From positions 62,001 to 126,000 of the forward strand of contig JAPOQA010000054.1 in NCBI GenBank assembly GCA_026710945.1: DNA of 64,000 nt, written 5' to 3'. This stretch comes from Chloroflexota bacterium. GTDB lineage: Bacteria; Chloroflexota; UBA11872; VXOZ01. The notes under the pieces were generated by a model, which saw nothing but the letters and a program-made list of their open reading frames with translations, was not told the origin of the DNA and did no database searches. The position numbers and the translations under genes were made by a program. The number at the start of each line of letters is the position of its first letter. The first letter of the stretch is position 1. This document shows, piece after piece, positions 8,206 through 17,218 of this stretch.

Positions 8206-10039
8206 GCGTGCCAAACAGCCGCCGCCTTCCGCGAACGAAAACCGCAAGGCGCCCAACAAGCCCTCTGCAGAGCCGGTGGACGAGGAGGAGCAGGTTAAGG
8301 GTGAGATCGACTTCAAGATCATTGCCCGCCTCTTCGGTTACACGGCAGGATTCCGCTGGCAAATAGCAGGCGGGGTTATCGTCACTTTCATCTATACGGT
8401 AGCGAGCGTGCTACGTCCCTTCTTGCTCAAGCTGGCCATCGACGGTCCGCTCGCCAGTGGCGATTTGCGCGGACTTGATATTCTCGCCGTACTCTATCTC
8501 GCCGCCGGACTAGTGCTCTTTGGCGCCATGGGAGCGCGCGGCTGGATCATAAGCTGGCTGGGCCAGCAGTTGCTCTTCTCACTGCGCCAGGGCCTCTTTG
8601 AGCACCTCCAACGTCTCTCGCTGGGCTTCTACGACCGCAACCGCGCCGGGCGGATCATCACACGTGTAACAAGCGACGTGCGGGACATCAACCGTCTCGT
8701 TACGGAAGGCATCGTGAACACCGCTACGGATCTCTTCATCTTGGTGGGCATCCTTTTTGTCATGTTATACATGCACTGGCAACTGGCACTCTTCACGTTC
8801 ATTGTCTTCCCCGGCCTCATTGCCGTGGCTTTCTTTTTCAAAGGCAAGACTCGCAACGCGTGGCGCGAGGCCCGTGAAGAACGCAGCGTAATGAATGGGT
8901 ATTTTGCGGAGAGCATCCTGGGCGTACGCGTGACCCAAGCGTACTCTCGTCAAGTTGAGAATTTGCGCAGGTTCACGGGTTTGAGCGATCGGTACGTGAG
9001 ATCTACGTTAGAGGCAAACGGACTCGCCGCGGCTTTTTCGCCAACCGTAAGCATCATAAATTCGGTCGCTATCGTAATCATCATCTGGTTTGGCGGCGTG
9101 GCAGTCGTCCAGGGCACCCTCACACTCGGGATCCTTGTTGCCTTCCTGAGTTATGTGCAGCGGTTCTTCCAGCCCCTGCAGAGCATCTCTGCGCGCTTCA
9201 ACCAGATGCAGTCGGCTATGGCTGCCAGCGAGCGGGTATTTGCACTGCTGGACCAGAAGCCGGACATTGTGAACGCGCCGGATGCCCGGGCCCTGCCGGC
9301 AGTGCGCGGCCACGTCCGCTTCGAAAACGTTGCCTTTGAATACGTCGAGGGTACGCCTGTGCTGCACGGCATATCGCTGGACGCGAAACCGGGAGAGATC
9401 TTCGCCATCGTCGGACACACCGGCGCGGGGAAGACGTCCATTATCAATGTTCTCTGCCGCTTCTATGACATTCGGTCGGGCACGGTGACCGTCGACGGCT
9501 TCAATATTGGCAGCGTCACCGTCGAGAGCTTGCGCGACCAGATTGGACTCGTTCTGCAGGAGCCGTTTCTGTTTTCGGGCACCGTTAGTGAGAATATCCG
9601 TTACGGTAAGCTCGATGCTACCGATGAGGAGATCGTAGCGGTTGCCAAAGCGGTGCGTCTCCATGACTTTCTAGAGGCGCAGCCCTTCCGCTATGAAACG
9701 ATGGTTGGCGAACGCGGCACGCAACTCTCCATCGGTCAGCGGCAATTGCTCTCGTTTGCGCGGGCACTCCTCGCCGACCCACGCATTCTCGTGCTCGATG
9801 AGGCTACGTCCAACGTGGATACCGAAACGGAGCAGCAGATACAGGAAGCCTTGAAAGTGCTTATGCGCGGACGGACGAGTTTCGTAATCGCCCACCGCTT
9901 GTCCACCATCCAGAATGCCAGCCAGGTGATCGTAATGGATAGGGGCAAGATTGTAGAGCAAGGCACCCACGAGGAATTGCTACGGCGGAGAGGCAGCTAC
10001 TTCAAACTGTATACAATGCAGTTTGCCGACCAGGCGTAA
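8198..10039 (+). CDS. Heterodimeric ABC exporter, half-transporter with catalytic ATP site
   Basis: 613 residues from the ATG at 8198, which overlaps the upstream stop (ATGACTGA). A charged N-terminal tail of about 45 residues precedes the six-helix membrane domain. The ATPase domain has Walker A GHTGAGKTS near 406, Walker B ILVLDEATSNVD with the catalytic Glu, and a normal H-loop AHRLST. Its signature is LSIGQ instead of LSGGQ. It therefore complements its partner: this Walker B faces the partner's normal LSGGQ to make the working site, and its odd LSIGQ faces the partner's Asp/Gln site. An in-frame ATG at 8183 is a possible alternative start. Confidence 0.9.
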   Translation: MTERAKQPPPSANENRKAPNKPSAEPVDEEEQVKGEIDFKIIARLFGYTAGFRWQIAGGVIVTFIYTVASVLRPFLLKLAIDGPLASGDLRGLDILAVLYLAAGLVLFGAMGARGWIISWLGQQLLFSLRQGLFEHLQRLSLGFYDRNRAGRIITRVTSDVRDINRLVTEGIVNTATDLFILVGILFVMLYMHWQLALFTFIVFPGLIAVAFFFKGKTRNAWREAREERSVMNGYFAESILGVRVTQAYSRQVENLRRFTGLSDRYVRSTLEANGLAAAFSPTVSIINSVAIVIIIWFGGVAVVQGTLTLGILVAFLSYVQRFFQPLQSISARFNQMQSAMAASERVFALLDQKPDIVNAPDARALPAVRGHVRFENVAFEYVEGTPVLHGISLDAKPGEIFAIVGHTGAGKTSIINVLCRFYDIRSGTVTVDGFNIGSVTVESLRDQIGLVLQEPFLFSGTVSENIRYGKLDATDEEIVAVAKAVRLHDFLEAQPFRYETMVGERGTQLSIGQRQLLSFARALLADPRILVLDEATSNVDTETEQQIQEALKVLMRGRTSFVIAHRLSTIQNASQVIVMDRGKIVEQGTHEELLRRRGSYFKLYTMQFADQA

Positions 10040-10295
10040 GCGAATTATGCGAGGTATTCTGGGCAGTGTCCTAGCGCAAGGTCATTGCTGGAACCGCGCG
10101 GAAGTTTCGGGTGACTTGGTGTTCTCTCGACTGCAGCGGATACGCCATTCGAAGCGTCAGAGGGATCAGTCTCAACCCTTCCGAAGTTCGAAGAGTGAAC
10201 CGGATAACCGCAATGGGCGTTGGCATAGACCGTGGCGCGAATCGTGAAGTCTTTTGCCTTGCGGCTCGCAATTCCATTTCCCATTCCCGGGGAGC

Positions 10296-11213
10296 TCACG
10301 CCGCCGATTCCACACCCTCGCGTTCTTGTCTTCGCAGCAGCCCGAAGACCAGCACTGCCAGCAATGTCAGCGGCACGAGGCCGGTGATGCCAAGCGGCGC
10401 CCGAATGAGAGAATCTGTGTCTAGCAGAAGGAGCAGTGGAAGTCCGGCGACGGCGTTGAGGAGGCCGTGACCGAAAGCGGCAGCCAGCACGCTGTGTGTC
10501 ACCTGGCGGAGCCATGTAAAGATGACGCTCCACCCAATCGCGAACCAGACCATGAAGAGGGCGCCCAACAGCGGGTGACCGGGATAGTTGTAGCCCATGA
10601 AGATGGCCGGCGCATGCCACACTCCCCAGATGACGCCGATAAGTAAACTCGCGCGGCTCATGCCGAGCGGCGCCAACTTTGCCAGCAAGTAGCCGCGCCA
10701 GCCAAGTTCCTCACCGAGCGCAAAGAGGCTGTTGATCATTGCTGCCAGCGTAAAGGCGGTTATGATGTTGATGAACACCACCAGAATCGGATCGTTGAAG
10801 GGGTACTGTTGGTCTGCAATTTCGCTGCTCAGCGGTTCAAGGGTGGCATTGACCTCCTGAAGGCCCAGTCCAACACTAAGGCCCATCGCGGCAACGAGAA
10901 AGAGAATTACGAAGAAGTAGATGCTGACGTAGCGCTCCAGGTAGCCGCGCTGCAGGCCGAGGTCGCGCTTGGACATGGGCGTGATGTACCGGCTGCAGAA
11001 TATGGCGGCTACGCCCGGTCCCCACATCGCAAGCAGAGACCCCACCGTAAAGACAAGCAAGTTCTCAAGGCCGCCCAGCAGGAAGACGATCCCCCACACT
11101 CCCCACGTCACACCGAAAGCACAACCCAAGAAAACCCCAATGCCGCGCCACTCCAGCGGGGGCTTGGGAGTGTCGTGCTCAGACTGCTGCAAAGAAGGCG
11201 GTGTTGACTGCAA
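10296..11213 (-). CDS. CPBP-family intramembrane glutamic endopeptidase
   Basis: 305 residues with about eight hydrophobic segments. The Abi/CPBP motifs are all present: Glu168-Glu169 with Arg173 in GEELGWRGYLL, His200 in GVWHAPAIF, and His249 in FGHGLLNAV. This family includes Rce1-type CAAX proteases and bacterial immunity-type membrane proteases. The natural substrate here is unknown. It ends 256 bp from the convergent ABC exporter (no clear terminator seen there) and lies 11 bp downstream of the M24-like gene, so the two are probably in one transcript. Confidence 0.88.
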   Translation of the reverse strand: MQSTPPSLQQSEHDTPKPPLEWRGIGVFLGCAFGVTWGVWGIVFLLGGLENLLVFTVGSLLAMWGPGVAAIFCSRYITPMSKRDLGLQRGYLERYVSIYFFVILFLVAAMGLSVGLGLQEVNATLEPLSSEIADQQYPFNDPILVVFINIITAFTLAAMINSLFALGEELGWRGYLLAKLAPLGMSRASLLIGVIWGVWHAPAIFMGYNYPGHPLLGALFMVWFAIGWSVIFTWLRQVTHSVLAAAFGHGLLNAVAGLPLLLLLDTDSLIRAPLGITGLVPLTLLAVLVFGLLRRQEREGVESAA

Positions 11214-11224
11214 TGCGTCGCGTC

Positions 11225-12328
11225 CTATCGTTGGAGGATGGCAGGCCGTTCAATCGTCTTGCCTTGCCACTCCACTGAAATCATCGGCCAATCGGCAGAA
11301 GCGGCGGTGAGGACGTCGATCCCGCTCGCGGTTACGAGGGTTGTGTCCTCGCTCTTTACGCCCGCGATGCTCGGGTTCCACGCAAAGGCTTGATTCTCAA
11401 GAATTACCTCTTGGCTCACAGGCGACGCCTTGTAGTCGCGTGACTCGTAGCCGCACGCCCCACCCTGGTGGTGATACCGCCATTCGTCCGCATATCCGGC
11501 CTTGGTGTACTCGTTCACGGCCTCGGCAAAGACGTCGCGCGCCGGGCGGCCCGGCACCGAACCGAGGATAAAGGCTGCGTCTACCTGCGCGCAGGCGGCT
11601 GACTTTGTCCGAATCTCCTCGGGAATTTCCCCAAAGTGCACAAAGCGCGTCACTGAACAGATGAGGCCGTGTTGGCGCGCGCACAGCACAAGCATGGCGT
11701 ACTTATCCAGCGACTTTGCCGTAGGGATGGGGTGCCGGTAATTGAAGATGCGCTCATCGGTCGCCACGAGCGTTAATGCCGCCTGGAGACCCTGAGCGAT
11801 GGCTTTACCGGCAATTGCGCCGGCAATCGCATGTTCTGACATGCCGGGCGCGATCTCGTGGGCAACTAACTCGAGCACGTGCGCGGCAGCCCGGCCCAGC
11901 GCGCGATAACGCTTGATCTCTTCAGGCAGCAGTTGATAGCGCAGTCGCGCGATGTCACCGGGGAGCTTCTGCGCGCCCGGGATGTCGGAGTCGGCGCCGG
12001 TACGCTTGCCTTGGGCCACCGTGTTCCAGTGGACCATTTGGGCCCGGTCGGCGTGCCAGTAGGGTGCTATCGGCGTCCACTCAGGTGGCATGAGACCTTC
12101 TTCGCCTTGAAATCGCGGCATCTCAATGCGATCCGCCACCAGGGCTTTCTCATCGGCAGTGTAGATCAGGTGCGCCGCGGCATGTTCGGTGGCAACCATG
12201 ATGAAGCCGTCGCGTCCGCCTGTCGCCCAGGCAAAGTTCGCCACACGCCCGAGGACGAGAGCGTCGAGACTCTGTCCCGCGAGAAATTGGGCGATGCGCT
12301 CATGTTTGGCTTCTAACTCTTCTGACAT
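11225..12328 (-). CDS. M24-fold (Xaa-Pro peptidase/creatinase-like) protein lacking metal ligands
   Basis: 367 residues from the ATG at 12328, which has AGGAAA eight bases upstream. The N-terminal creatinase-like domain (1-130) is followed by a pita-bread domain. The M24 framework is visible (LVLCARQHGLICSVTR at 213-228, HHQGG at 286-290, KSEDTTLVT at 325-333). The two metal-binding Asp are replaced (Ala217 and Ser225 by my alignment), and the Glu normally found in EPG is Asn (AWNPS). It is therefore unlikely to be a dinuclear metallopeptidase. It may act like creatinase, which uses the fold without metal, or be a non-peptidase hydrolase. It probably forms an operon with the downstream CPBP gene. 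Confidence 0.8.
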   Translation of the reverse strand: MSEELEAKHERIAQFLAGQSLDALVLGRVANFAWATGGRDGFIMVATEHAAAHLIYTADEKALVADRIEMPRFQGEEGLMPPEWTPIAPYWHADRAQMVHWNTVAQGKRTGADSDIPGAQKLPGDIARLRYQLLPEEIKRYRALGRAAAHVLELVAHEIAPGMSEHAIAGAIAGKAIAQGLQAALTLVATDERIFNYRHPIPTAKSLDKYAMLVLCARQHGLICSVTRFVHFGEIPEEIRTKSAACAQVDAAFILGSVPGRPARDVFAEAVNEYTKAGYADEWRYHHQGGACGYESRDYKASPVSQEVILENQAFAWNPSIAGVKSEDTTLVTASGIDVLTAASADWPMISVEWQGKTIERPAILQR

Positions 12329-12408
12329 TGTTTTTCCTCTCGGTCGAAGTCTTTCTGCGGCTTGCGTTAGCTCCGTGTGTCCGGCCCGGCCGCCCGCATG
12401 GGAATCCC

Positions 12409-13110
12409 TCACGGCGCCTCGGCTTCTACAGCATATTGTCGTATGAATGCCCGTGCTTTCACAAGGGCACGGGAACGGTGGCTGATCCGATTCTTGTCGT
12501 TGGCCGAGAGTTCGGCCATGGTCCGGTTCCGTTCCGGCAAGTAAAACAGTGGGTCGTAGCCAAAGCCTCCGCTGCCGCGGGACTCGTTCGCGATTATCCC
12601 TGCACACTCCCCGGTCGCAGTAAACAGTACCTTATCGGCAGATGCCAGCGCCAGGACACACCGGAAGCGGGCCTTGCGCTGTGGCCAGGGTACGTTTCTG
12701 AGGTCGTCCAGCAACTTGTCGTTGTTGGCTCTTGCATCTCCTTGGGGGCCGCTGTAGCGCTTTGAGTGTACACCGGGTCTTCCATCGAGCGCGTCAACTT
12801 CGAGCCCTGAATCCTCACCCAGCACGAGGAGGTCTGTCTGCCGCGCGACAGACAGCGCTTTGTGCGCTGCGTTTTCCCGAAAGGTTGCGTACGGTTCCTC
12901 CGCAGGCAATGCTAGTCCCAGGTCGGTGGCGGTTACGGGCGATATGAAGACGTCCTGCAGGAGGTGCCGGAGTTCAACAACCTTATTGGGGTTCCCGGTC
13001 GCAAGAACTAGGAGTGGGGGTTTGGGGTTCAAAGACTTGCCTCGCCTTGCGGATTGATGGAGCCTGTTGCAGAGGGCCGATAGCTTGGATCTAGATTCGC
13101 CTTGAGTCAT
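12409..13110 (-). CDS. rdgB: XTP/dITP diphosphohydrolase (RdgB/HAM1 family)
   Basis: About 233 residues. Family motifs appear in order: LATGNPNK with the substrate-binding Asn/Lys, GEDSGLEVDALDGRPGVHS with the catalytic Asp, FGYDPLF, and SHRSRAL near the end. The enzyme removes non-canonical purine triphosphates such as dITP and XTP from the nucleotide pool. The ATG at 13110 leaves a 34-residue leader before LATGNPNK, so a start nearer the motif is possible; there is no strong ribosome site at 13110. It lies between dnaA and the M24-like gene on the same strand. Confidence 0.88.
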   Translation of the reverse strand: MTQGESRSKLSALCNRLHQSARRGKSLNPKPPLLVLATGNPNKVVELRHLLQDVFISPVTATDLGLALPAEEPYATFRENAAHKALSVARQTDLLVLGEDSGLEVDALDGRPGVHSKRYSGPQGDARANNDKLLDDLRNVPWPQRKARFRCVLALASADKVLFTATGECAGIIANESRGSGGFGYDPLFYLPERNRTMAELSANDKNRISHRSRALVKARAFIRQYAVEAEAP

Positions 13111-13393
13111 TGCAGGTGAGATCGGACTTTTCCAGGGCTGCAATCGTGGCACCGTGGATCGATGAGGGCTCGCCGCCGTGACAACGGCAGACTGCCCGGG
13201 TGGAGGAATTGCTTCGCACCGGTTTTCGGGGATGGCGACATATAGGAGAGGACGGGGACAGTCTCGGGCAGGGTCCGGTTGCCTGGCTAGGAAGAATTGC
13301 TGCTGAGAAGCCCCGCCATCGAGGATAACCCGGTCGTGTCATTGCTTCAGGAATGGAAACGGCAGTAATCGGACTCGCCGGCACAGCAGCACT

Positions 13394-14782
13394 TTACCGA
13401 GCGGGCCGCAAGATATGCCACACGCTCGCTATCTCTTGCTCCAGTTCAGTGCTCTGTTCGAGTTCTTTGCCAATTTTGTCGCAGCCGTACATCACGGTGG
13501 TGTGATCCCGGCCGCCAAGTACTCTGCCGACTTCCGGCAACGAAAGCTTGGTTTCTTCCCGCATTATATACATTGCAATCTGGCGCGGACGGACAATCGT
13601 CTTGTCGCGCTTGGGACCGACGAGGTCCGTCACCGGTACCCGGTAGTGCGTAGCAACGGCATCGAGGATCTGTTCAGGTGTAAAGGCGTCTTTCCGGACA
13701 TTGAAGAGTAGACCGTCCAGGACTTCCATCGCCAAGTCCCGCGTTGGCTCTTGTTCGTTTAACTTCGCAAACGCCAAGAGGCGGGTCAGCGAGCCCTCCA
13801 ACTCTCTAACGTTGCTCACGAGGTGGTTGGCTAAGAACTCAAGGACATCATCCGACACTTTCACATGTTCTTCCTCGGCTCTCTCGCTGAGGATTGCAAT
13901 GCGGGTTTCCAGGTCTGGGGGCTGGATGTCAGCAATGAGACCCCACACAAAGCGGCTCCGCAAGCGTTCGGTGAGAGTCTCGATGCTCTTTGGCGGCCTA
14001 TCGCTCGAAAGCACAATCTGCTTGCCGAATTCATGGTAAGCGTTGAATGTATGGAAGAATTCTTCTTGGGTCTGCTCTTTGCCGGCGAGGAATTGTACGT
14101 CGTCAATCAGGATAATGTCGGCGCTGCGGTAGCGGTCGCGAAATTCATCGATGCGTTTGTTTTGAATCGCCCGGATGAACTCGTTCGTAAAGGTCTCGCA
14201 CGTGACGTAGACGATGTGGCGTTCAGTCTGCGAGTGCATTACATAATTGCTAATAGCATGGAGCAGGTGGGTCTTCCCCAGACCTGCGCCACCGTAGAGA
14301 AAGAGCGGATTGTATGCATCCGCCGGACGTTCCGCCACGGCCTGCGCTCCGGCGGCGGCCAATCGATTCCCCGCGCCGATAACAAAGCGGTCGAACGTAA
14401 ATCTCTCGTTCACCATGCTTTGTGTGCCGCTACCTCGCCGCAGTTGTGTCTGCTCTAATTCCTGGGAGTCTGGCGTAGCAGCCGTCACACTGGCTGCAGG
14501 AGTGTCTTGACCCATGGCCTCCGGTACGGATGAGGACACCTCGTACACGACCGTGACCTCCCGGTTGCAAAGGCGTGCCAGTATCTGCTGCACCAGAGCG
14601 TGGTAATTCCGCTCTACCACCTCTTTGGCAAAGGTATGCGGCACACCAACTCTAACTGGAGAGCTATTGGCATCGATGAGATGCGTATTTCGGAGCCAGG
14701 CAGTGAACTGACCGCGGGGCACTTCGAGTTCAAGTTCCCCGAGAACAGTTTGCCAAAGGGTTCGTGAGTCTAAGGTGGACAT
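13394..14782 (-). CDS. dnaA: Chromosomal replication initiator protein DnaA
   Basis: 462 residues with all four domains: domain I (LWQTVLGELE to about 80), a short low-complexity linker (85-125), the AAA+ domain with Walker A GGAGLGKTH near 164-172 and Walker B IDDVQFLAG, and the C-terminal DNA-binding domain with GGRDHTTVMYGCDKI. It binds DnaA boxes and opens oriC. Unusually, dnaN, recF and gyrB are not nearby; the neighbours are rdgB and divergent trxA. I found no TTATCCACA boxes in the flanking intergenic DNA. The ATG at 14782 lacks an obvious Shine-Dalgarno sequence. The 283 bp downstream (13111-13393) contain nothing I can identify. Confidence 0.97.
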   Translation of the reverse strand: MSTLDSRTLWQTVLGELELEVPRGQFTAWLRNTHLIDANSSPVRVGVPHTFAKEVVERNYHALVQQILARLCNREVTVVYEVSSSVPEAMGQDTPAASVTAATPDSQELEQTQLRRGSGTQSMVNERFTFDRFVIGAGNRLAAAGAQAVAERPADAYNPLFLYGGAGLGKTHLLHAISNYVMHSQTERHIVYVTCETFTNEFIRAIQNKRIDEFRDRYRSADIILIDDVQFLAGKEQTQEEFFHTFNAYHEFGKQIVLSSDRPPKSIETLTERLRSRFVWGLIADIQPPDLETRIAILSERAEEEHVKVSDDVLEFLANHLVSNVRELEGSLTRLLAFAKLNEQEPTRDLAMEVLDGLLFNVRKDAFTPEQILDAVATHYRVPVTDLVGPKRDKTIVRPRQIAMYIMREETKLSLPEVGRVLGGRDHTTVMYGCDKIGKELEQSTELEQEIASVWHILRPAR

Positions 14783-15151
14783 TGAGCTGGGAGAGAGGAA
14801 GGGGGGTTGTATTTCTAGCTCACAATGCTACCAAATCTGCTGTGTAGGGGCAAGCAAACGTCAAGCTGCATCTTTTCCGTCGTCGTAGCGAAAGCGCGTG
14901 GACTCTGTTGCCTGACGTACGACCACCTCCTGCTACGTGTGGGATGAACGGAGCGTGACCATTTAGCTCACAGGCAACCGTGGATGCAGTTTGTACTCTG
15001 CATGTCCAACGTCTTCAACCGGGCACACAATTGGTACCGGAGTACATGCTCGGTGCGAACATACACAGGTTGAAATTCTCTATGGTCTCTGTCATAGTGA
15101 AACTAGTGGAATAGCAACTGCGGTCCTAGACGAGACAAGAAAGAGGAAGCA
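14783..15151. other. 369-bp divergent dnaA/trxA intergenic region
   Basis: This region should contain the dnaA and trxA promoters. The trxA promoter is clear (15070-15098). On the dnaA side a weak TTGCCC, 17-bp, TAGCAT arrangement can be seen. Although this is next to dnaA, no perfect DnaA box (TTATCCACA) and no strongly AT-rich unwinding stretch were found, so I do not call an origin here. Confidence 0.5.
15070..15098 (+). promoter_or_regulatory. Sigma-70-type promoter of trxA
   Basis: TTGAAA at 15070-15075 and CATAGT at 15093-15098 are separated by exactly 17 bp. Transcription would start near 15105, about 47 bases before the trxA ATG. GAAAGAGGAAG directly before the ATG serves as the ribosome site. 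Confidence 0.6.
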
Positions 15152-15490
15152 ATGGCTGAGCCAATTACCGTGACGGATGATAGCTTTACAAGTGACGTTA
15201 CAGAGTCCGCTCTGCCTGTAGTCGTAGACTTTTGGGCATCCTGGTGCGGTCCCTGCAAGATGGTTGAACCGATCGTCAAAGAGTTGGCAAATGAGCTTGA
15301 AGGCAAGGTAGTCTTTGCCAAGGTCAACACGGACGACAATTTGGAAACGCCAACGCGGCTAGGCGTTCAAGGAATACCAACTCTCATCTTCTTCAGCGGC
15401 GGCCAAGAGGTTGGGAGGGTCGTGGGCTTTCGCCCCAAAGCGCAATTGCTCAAGGCTATCGAAGCCGACCTCTTGCAGACTGCTTCTTAG
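15152..15490 (+). CDS. trxA: Thioredoxin
   Basis: 112 residues, the usual thioredoxin length. The active site is WCGPCK following DFWASW, and the cis-proline loop is GIPTL. It is the general cytoplasmic disulfide reductant, recycled by thioredoxin reductase, which is not in this window. It has its own promoter and a strong terminator, so it is a single-gene transcript, divergent from dnaA. Confidence 0.96.
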   Translation: MAEPITVTDDSFTSDVTESALPVVVDFWASWCGPCKMVEPIVKELANELEGKVVFAKVNTDDNLETPTRLGVQGIPTLIFFSGGQEVGRVVGFRPKAQLLKAIEADLLQTAS

Positions 15491-15522
15491 GTAAGCTACT
15501 CGCAAGAGATGCACCGAATAGG

Positions 15523-15560
15523 AAGAAGCCGGTTGACTCGCATTTGTCAACTGGCTTCTT
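15523..15560 (+). terminator. Intrinsic terminator of trxA, probably bidirectional
   Basis: AAGAAGCCGGTTGAC and GTCAACTGGCTTCTT form a 15-bp stem with one G-T pair and an 8-base loop, 32 bp after the trxA stop. The arms begin with A-rich and end with T-rich sequence, so it may also end transcripts of the convergent spermidine synthase-like gene. Confidence 0.85.
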
Positions 15561-15635
15561 TGATTCAGTGGCACGGCGGGAAAACTTGACTCTGCTTGGT
15601 CGCATAGAGAAACTGATGCGCGCTAAGCTGTTTTT

Positions 15636-17180
15636 TTACTCACCCTGTGCAACGTCGAGGATCATGGTGTGGATCAATTGCTCGACCGGAGCCAAATCGT
15701 CGGTGAACGTCTGGGTATCTACCGTCGTGAGTTCGCGGTAATGCTCGGATGCCACTGAGAGTACTATGCGCAGCCGGTCGTCCACGTCCTGGCTGACAAG
15801 AAGGGGCTGTATGTTTTCCAGGTAGTCTTGCGGCGAGCTTGCCTGATTCGTGGCAACTACAATGCTGTTGATTGTCCCCGGAATGTCGATTATATAGACG
15901 TTTGGGAAGACCGCCTTCATCGTACCGGCAATTGTGTGCACCAAACGAAAGTCTGTCGACGTGCGCCCGACATTGATAACGGCTACCCCGTTCGGAGTCA
16001 GCCGGTCCCGCACATGTTCGAAGTACTCTTTCGTAGTCATTTGAAACGGGATGTACGGCTGCTGGTAGGCATCGGTGCCGATCAGGTCGTATTTGCGGTC
16101 ATCCGTCATGAGAAAGTAGCGGCCGTCCTGCGCCACCACTTCGAGGTTTGGTTCCGTCATGTCAAAGAACTTGCGCCCGATCTCCACGATTTCGGGGTCG
16201 ATCTCAACGCCGACAATCTTAATCGGCCCGTAGATCTGCGTCATTTGCTTGGGCACCGTGCCCGCGCCAAGCCCAATCATGAGAACGTGCTGCAGGTCGG
16301 CGGGTGCGACGTTGGGTGCAAAGTACGGCGCGACCAAGTAGTAGTCCCAGGGTCCGCCCGTAAGCAGTTGCTCAGGATGATAAATCGAGTGCGTCGCCTG
16401 CCCTTCATTCAGCTCGAGCAAGCGCGTGCTGTCTGCGAGCTCGATCACGCGAATGTAGTTGTACGCCGACTCCGTTTCTTCAATGACGACTCCTTCCTCC
16501 GCAGGCTTGATCGTCACTTGAGGCACAATTGCCAGCCCCACAAGCACGAGCACGAAGATAAGCGGATAGAGTCTCCTTCTACCTAAGGCGATGATTGAGA
16601 GGATGAGCAGCGTGAAGGCAAACGCGAGAAACGTGTTGCGCGTGCCGATGTTTGGGACCAGCACGAGCGTGGGCAAGAATGCGCCGAGCAAACTGCCGAC
16701 GGTCGAGATTGCATAGAGCTGGCCGGCCACGCTGCCTGATTGCCGCACGTCTCCATCTTCCAGGGACAACCGGATCGCAAAGGGCGAAACACAACCGAGC
16801 AACGTAATGGGGACCGCCAGCAGGAGCAACACCACTAAGAGTGAACCCCAAAAGACGCCAAGAGAGTAGGTGGCGAATGCAACCTGGGAGTATTGCAGGA
16901 TGGGGCGGGAGACAAACGGCAGCACACCAATCAGTACCGCTGCCACCGCTGTCAACTGGTAGAGCACTTCCTCCCGGGGATAGCGGTCGGCCAAACGGCC
17001 GCCGAGGTAGTAGCCTAATGTCAGGTAAAGAAGCGTAAACCCGATGACGTTTGCCCAAACGAAGAGCGATGTGCCGAAGAACGGGGCGATGAGCCGGGAC
17101 AAAGCAATCTCCGTCCCTAAACTTGAAATGCCGCCCACAAAGACAATGAGGATAAGAAGAGTGCGTGAAGTTCTCGACAT
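15636..17180 (-). CDS. Fused MFS-type membrane domain / spermidine synthase-like protein
   Basis: 514 residues. The first ~210 contain six or more hydrophobic segments resembling half an MFS transporter (FVGGISSLGTEIALSRL, then YYLGGRLADRYP). The C-terminal ~290 form a Rossmann methyltransferase-like aminopropyltransferase domain with MIGLGAGTVPKQ, VGVEIDPEIVEIG and GTDAYQQPYIPF. Such fusions are often annotated as membrane spermidine synthases, though polyamine synthesis has rarely been shown for them. No speD or speA is nearby. It lies 38 bp after lgt on the same strand and converges on trxA. Confidence 0.85.
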   Translation of the reverse strand: MSRTSRTLLILIVFVGGISSLGTEIALSRLIAPFFGTSLFVWANVIGFTLLYLTLGYYLGGRLADRYPREEVLYQLTAVAAVLIGVLPFVSRPILQYSQVAFATYSLGVFWGSLLVVLLLLAVPITLLGCVSPFAIRLSLEDGDVRQSGSVAGQLYAISTVGSLLGAFLPTLVLVPNIGTRNTFLAFAFTLLILSIIALGRRRLYPLIFVLVLVGLAIVPQVTIKPAEEGVVIEETESAYNYIRVIELADSTRLLELNEGQATHSIYHPEQLLTGGPWDYYLVAPYFAPNVAPADLQHVLMIGLGAGTVPKQMTQIYGPIKIVGVEIDPEIVEIGRKFFDMTEPNLEVVAQDGRYFLMTDDRKYDLIGTDAYQQPYIPFQMTTKEYFEHVRDRLTPNGVAVINVGRTSTDFRLVHTIAGTMKAVFPNVYIIDIPGTINSIVVATNQASSPQDYLENIQPLLVSQDVDDRLRIVLSVASEHYRELTTVDTQTFTDDLAPVEQLIHTMILDVAQGE

Positions 17181-17218
17181 GTCTGCGTTTGTGGCTCCTC
17201 CCTGGCCGCAGGCCAGAA

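Noticed and set aside
13111-13393. A structural RNA (such as SRP RNA) downstream of dnaA
   Set aside because: The conserved SRP core and other RNA signatures were not found on either strand.
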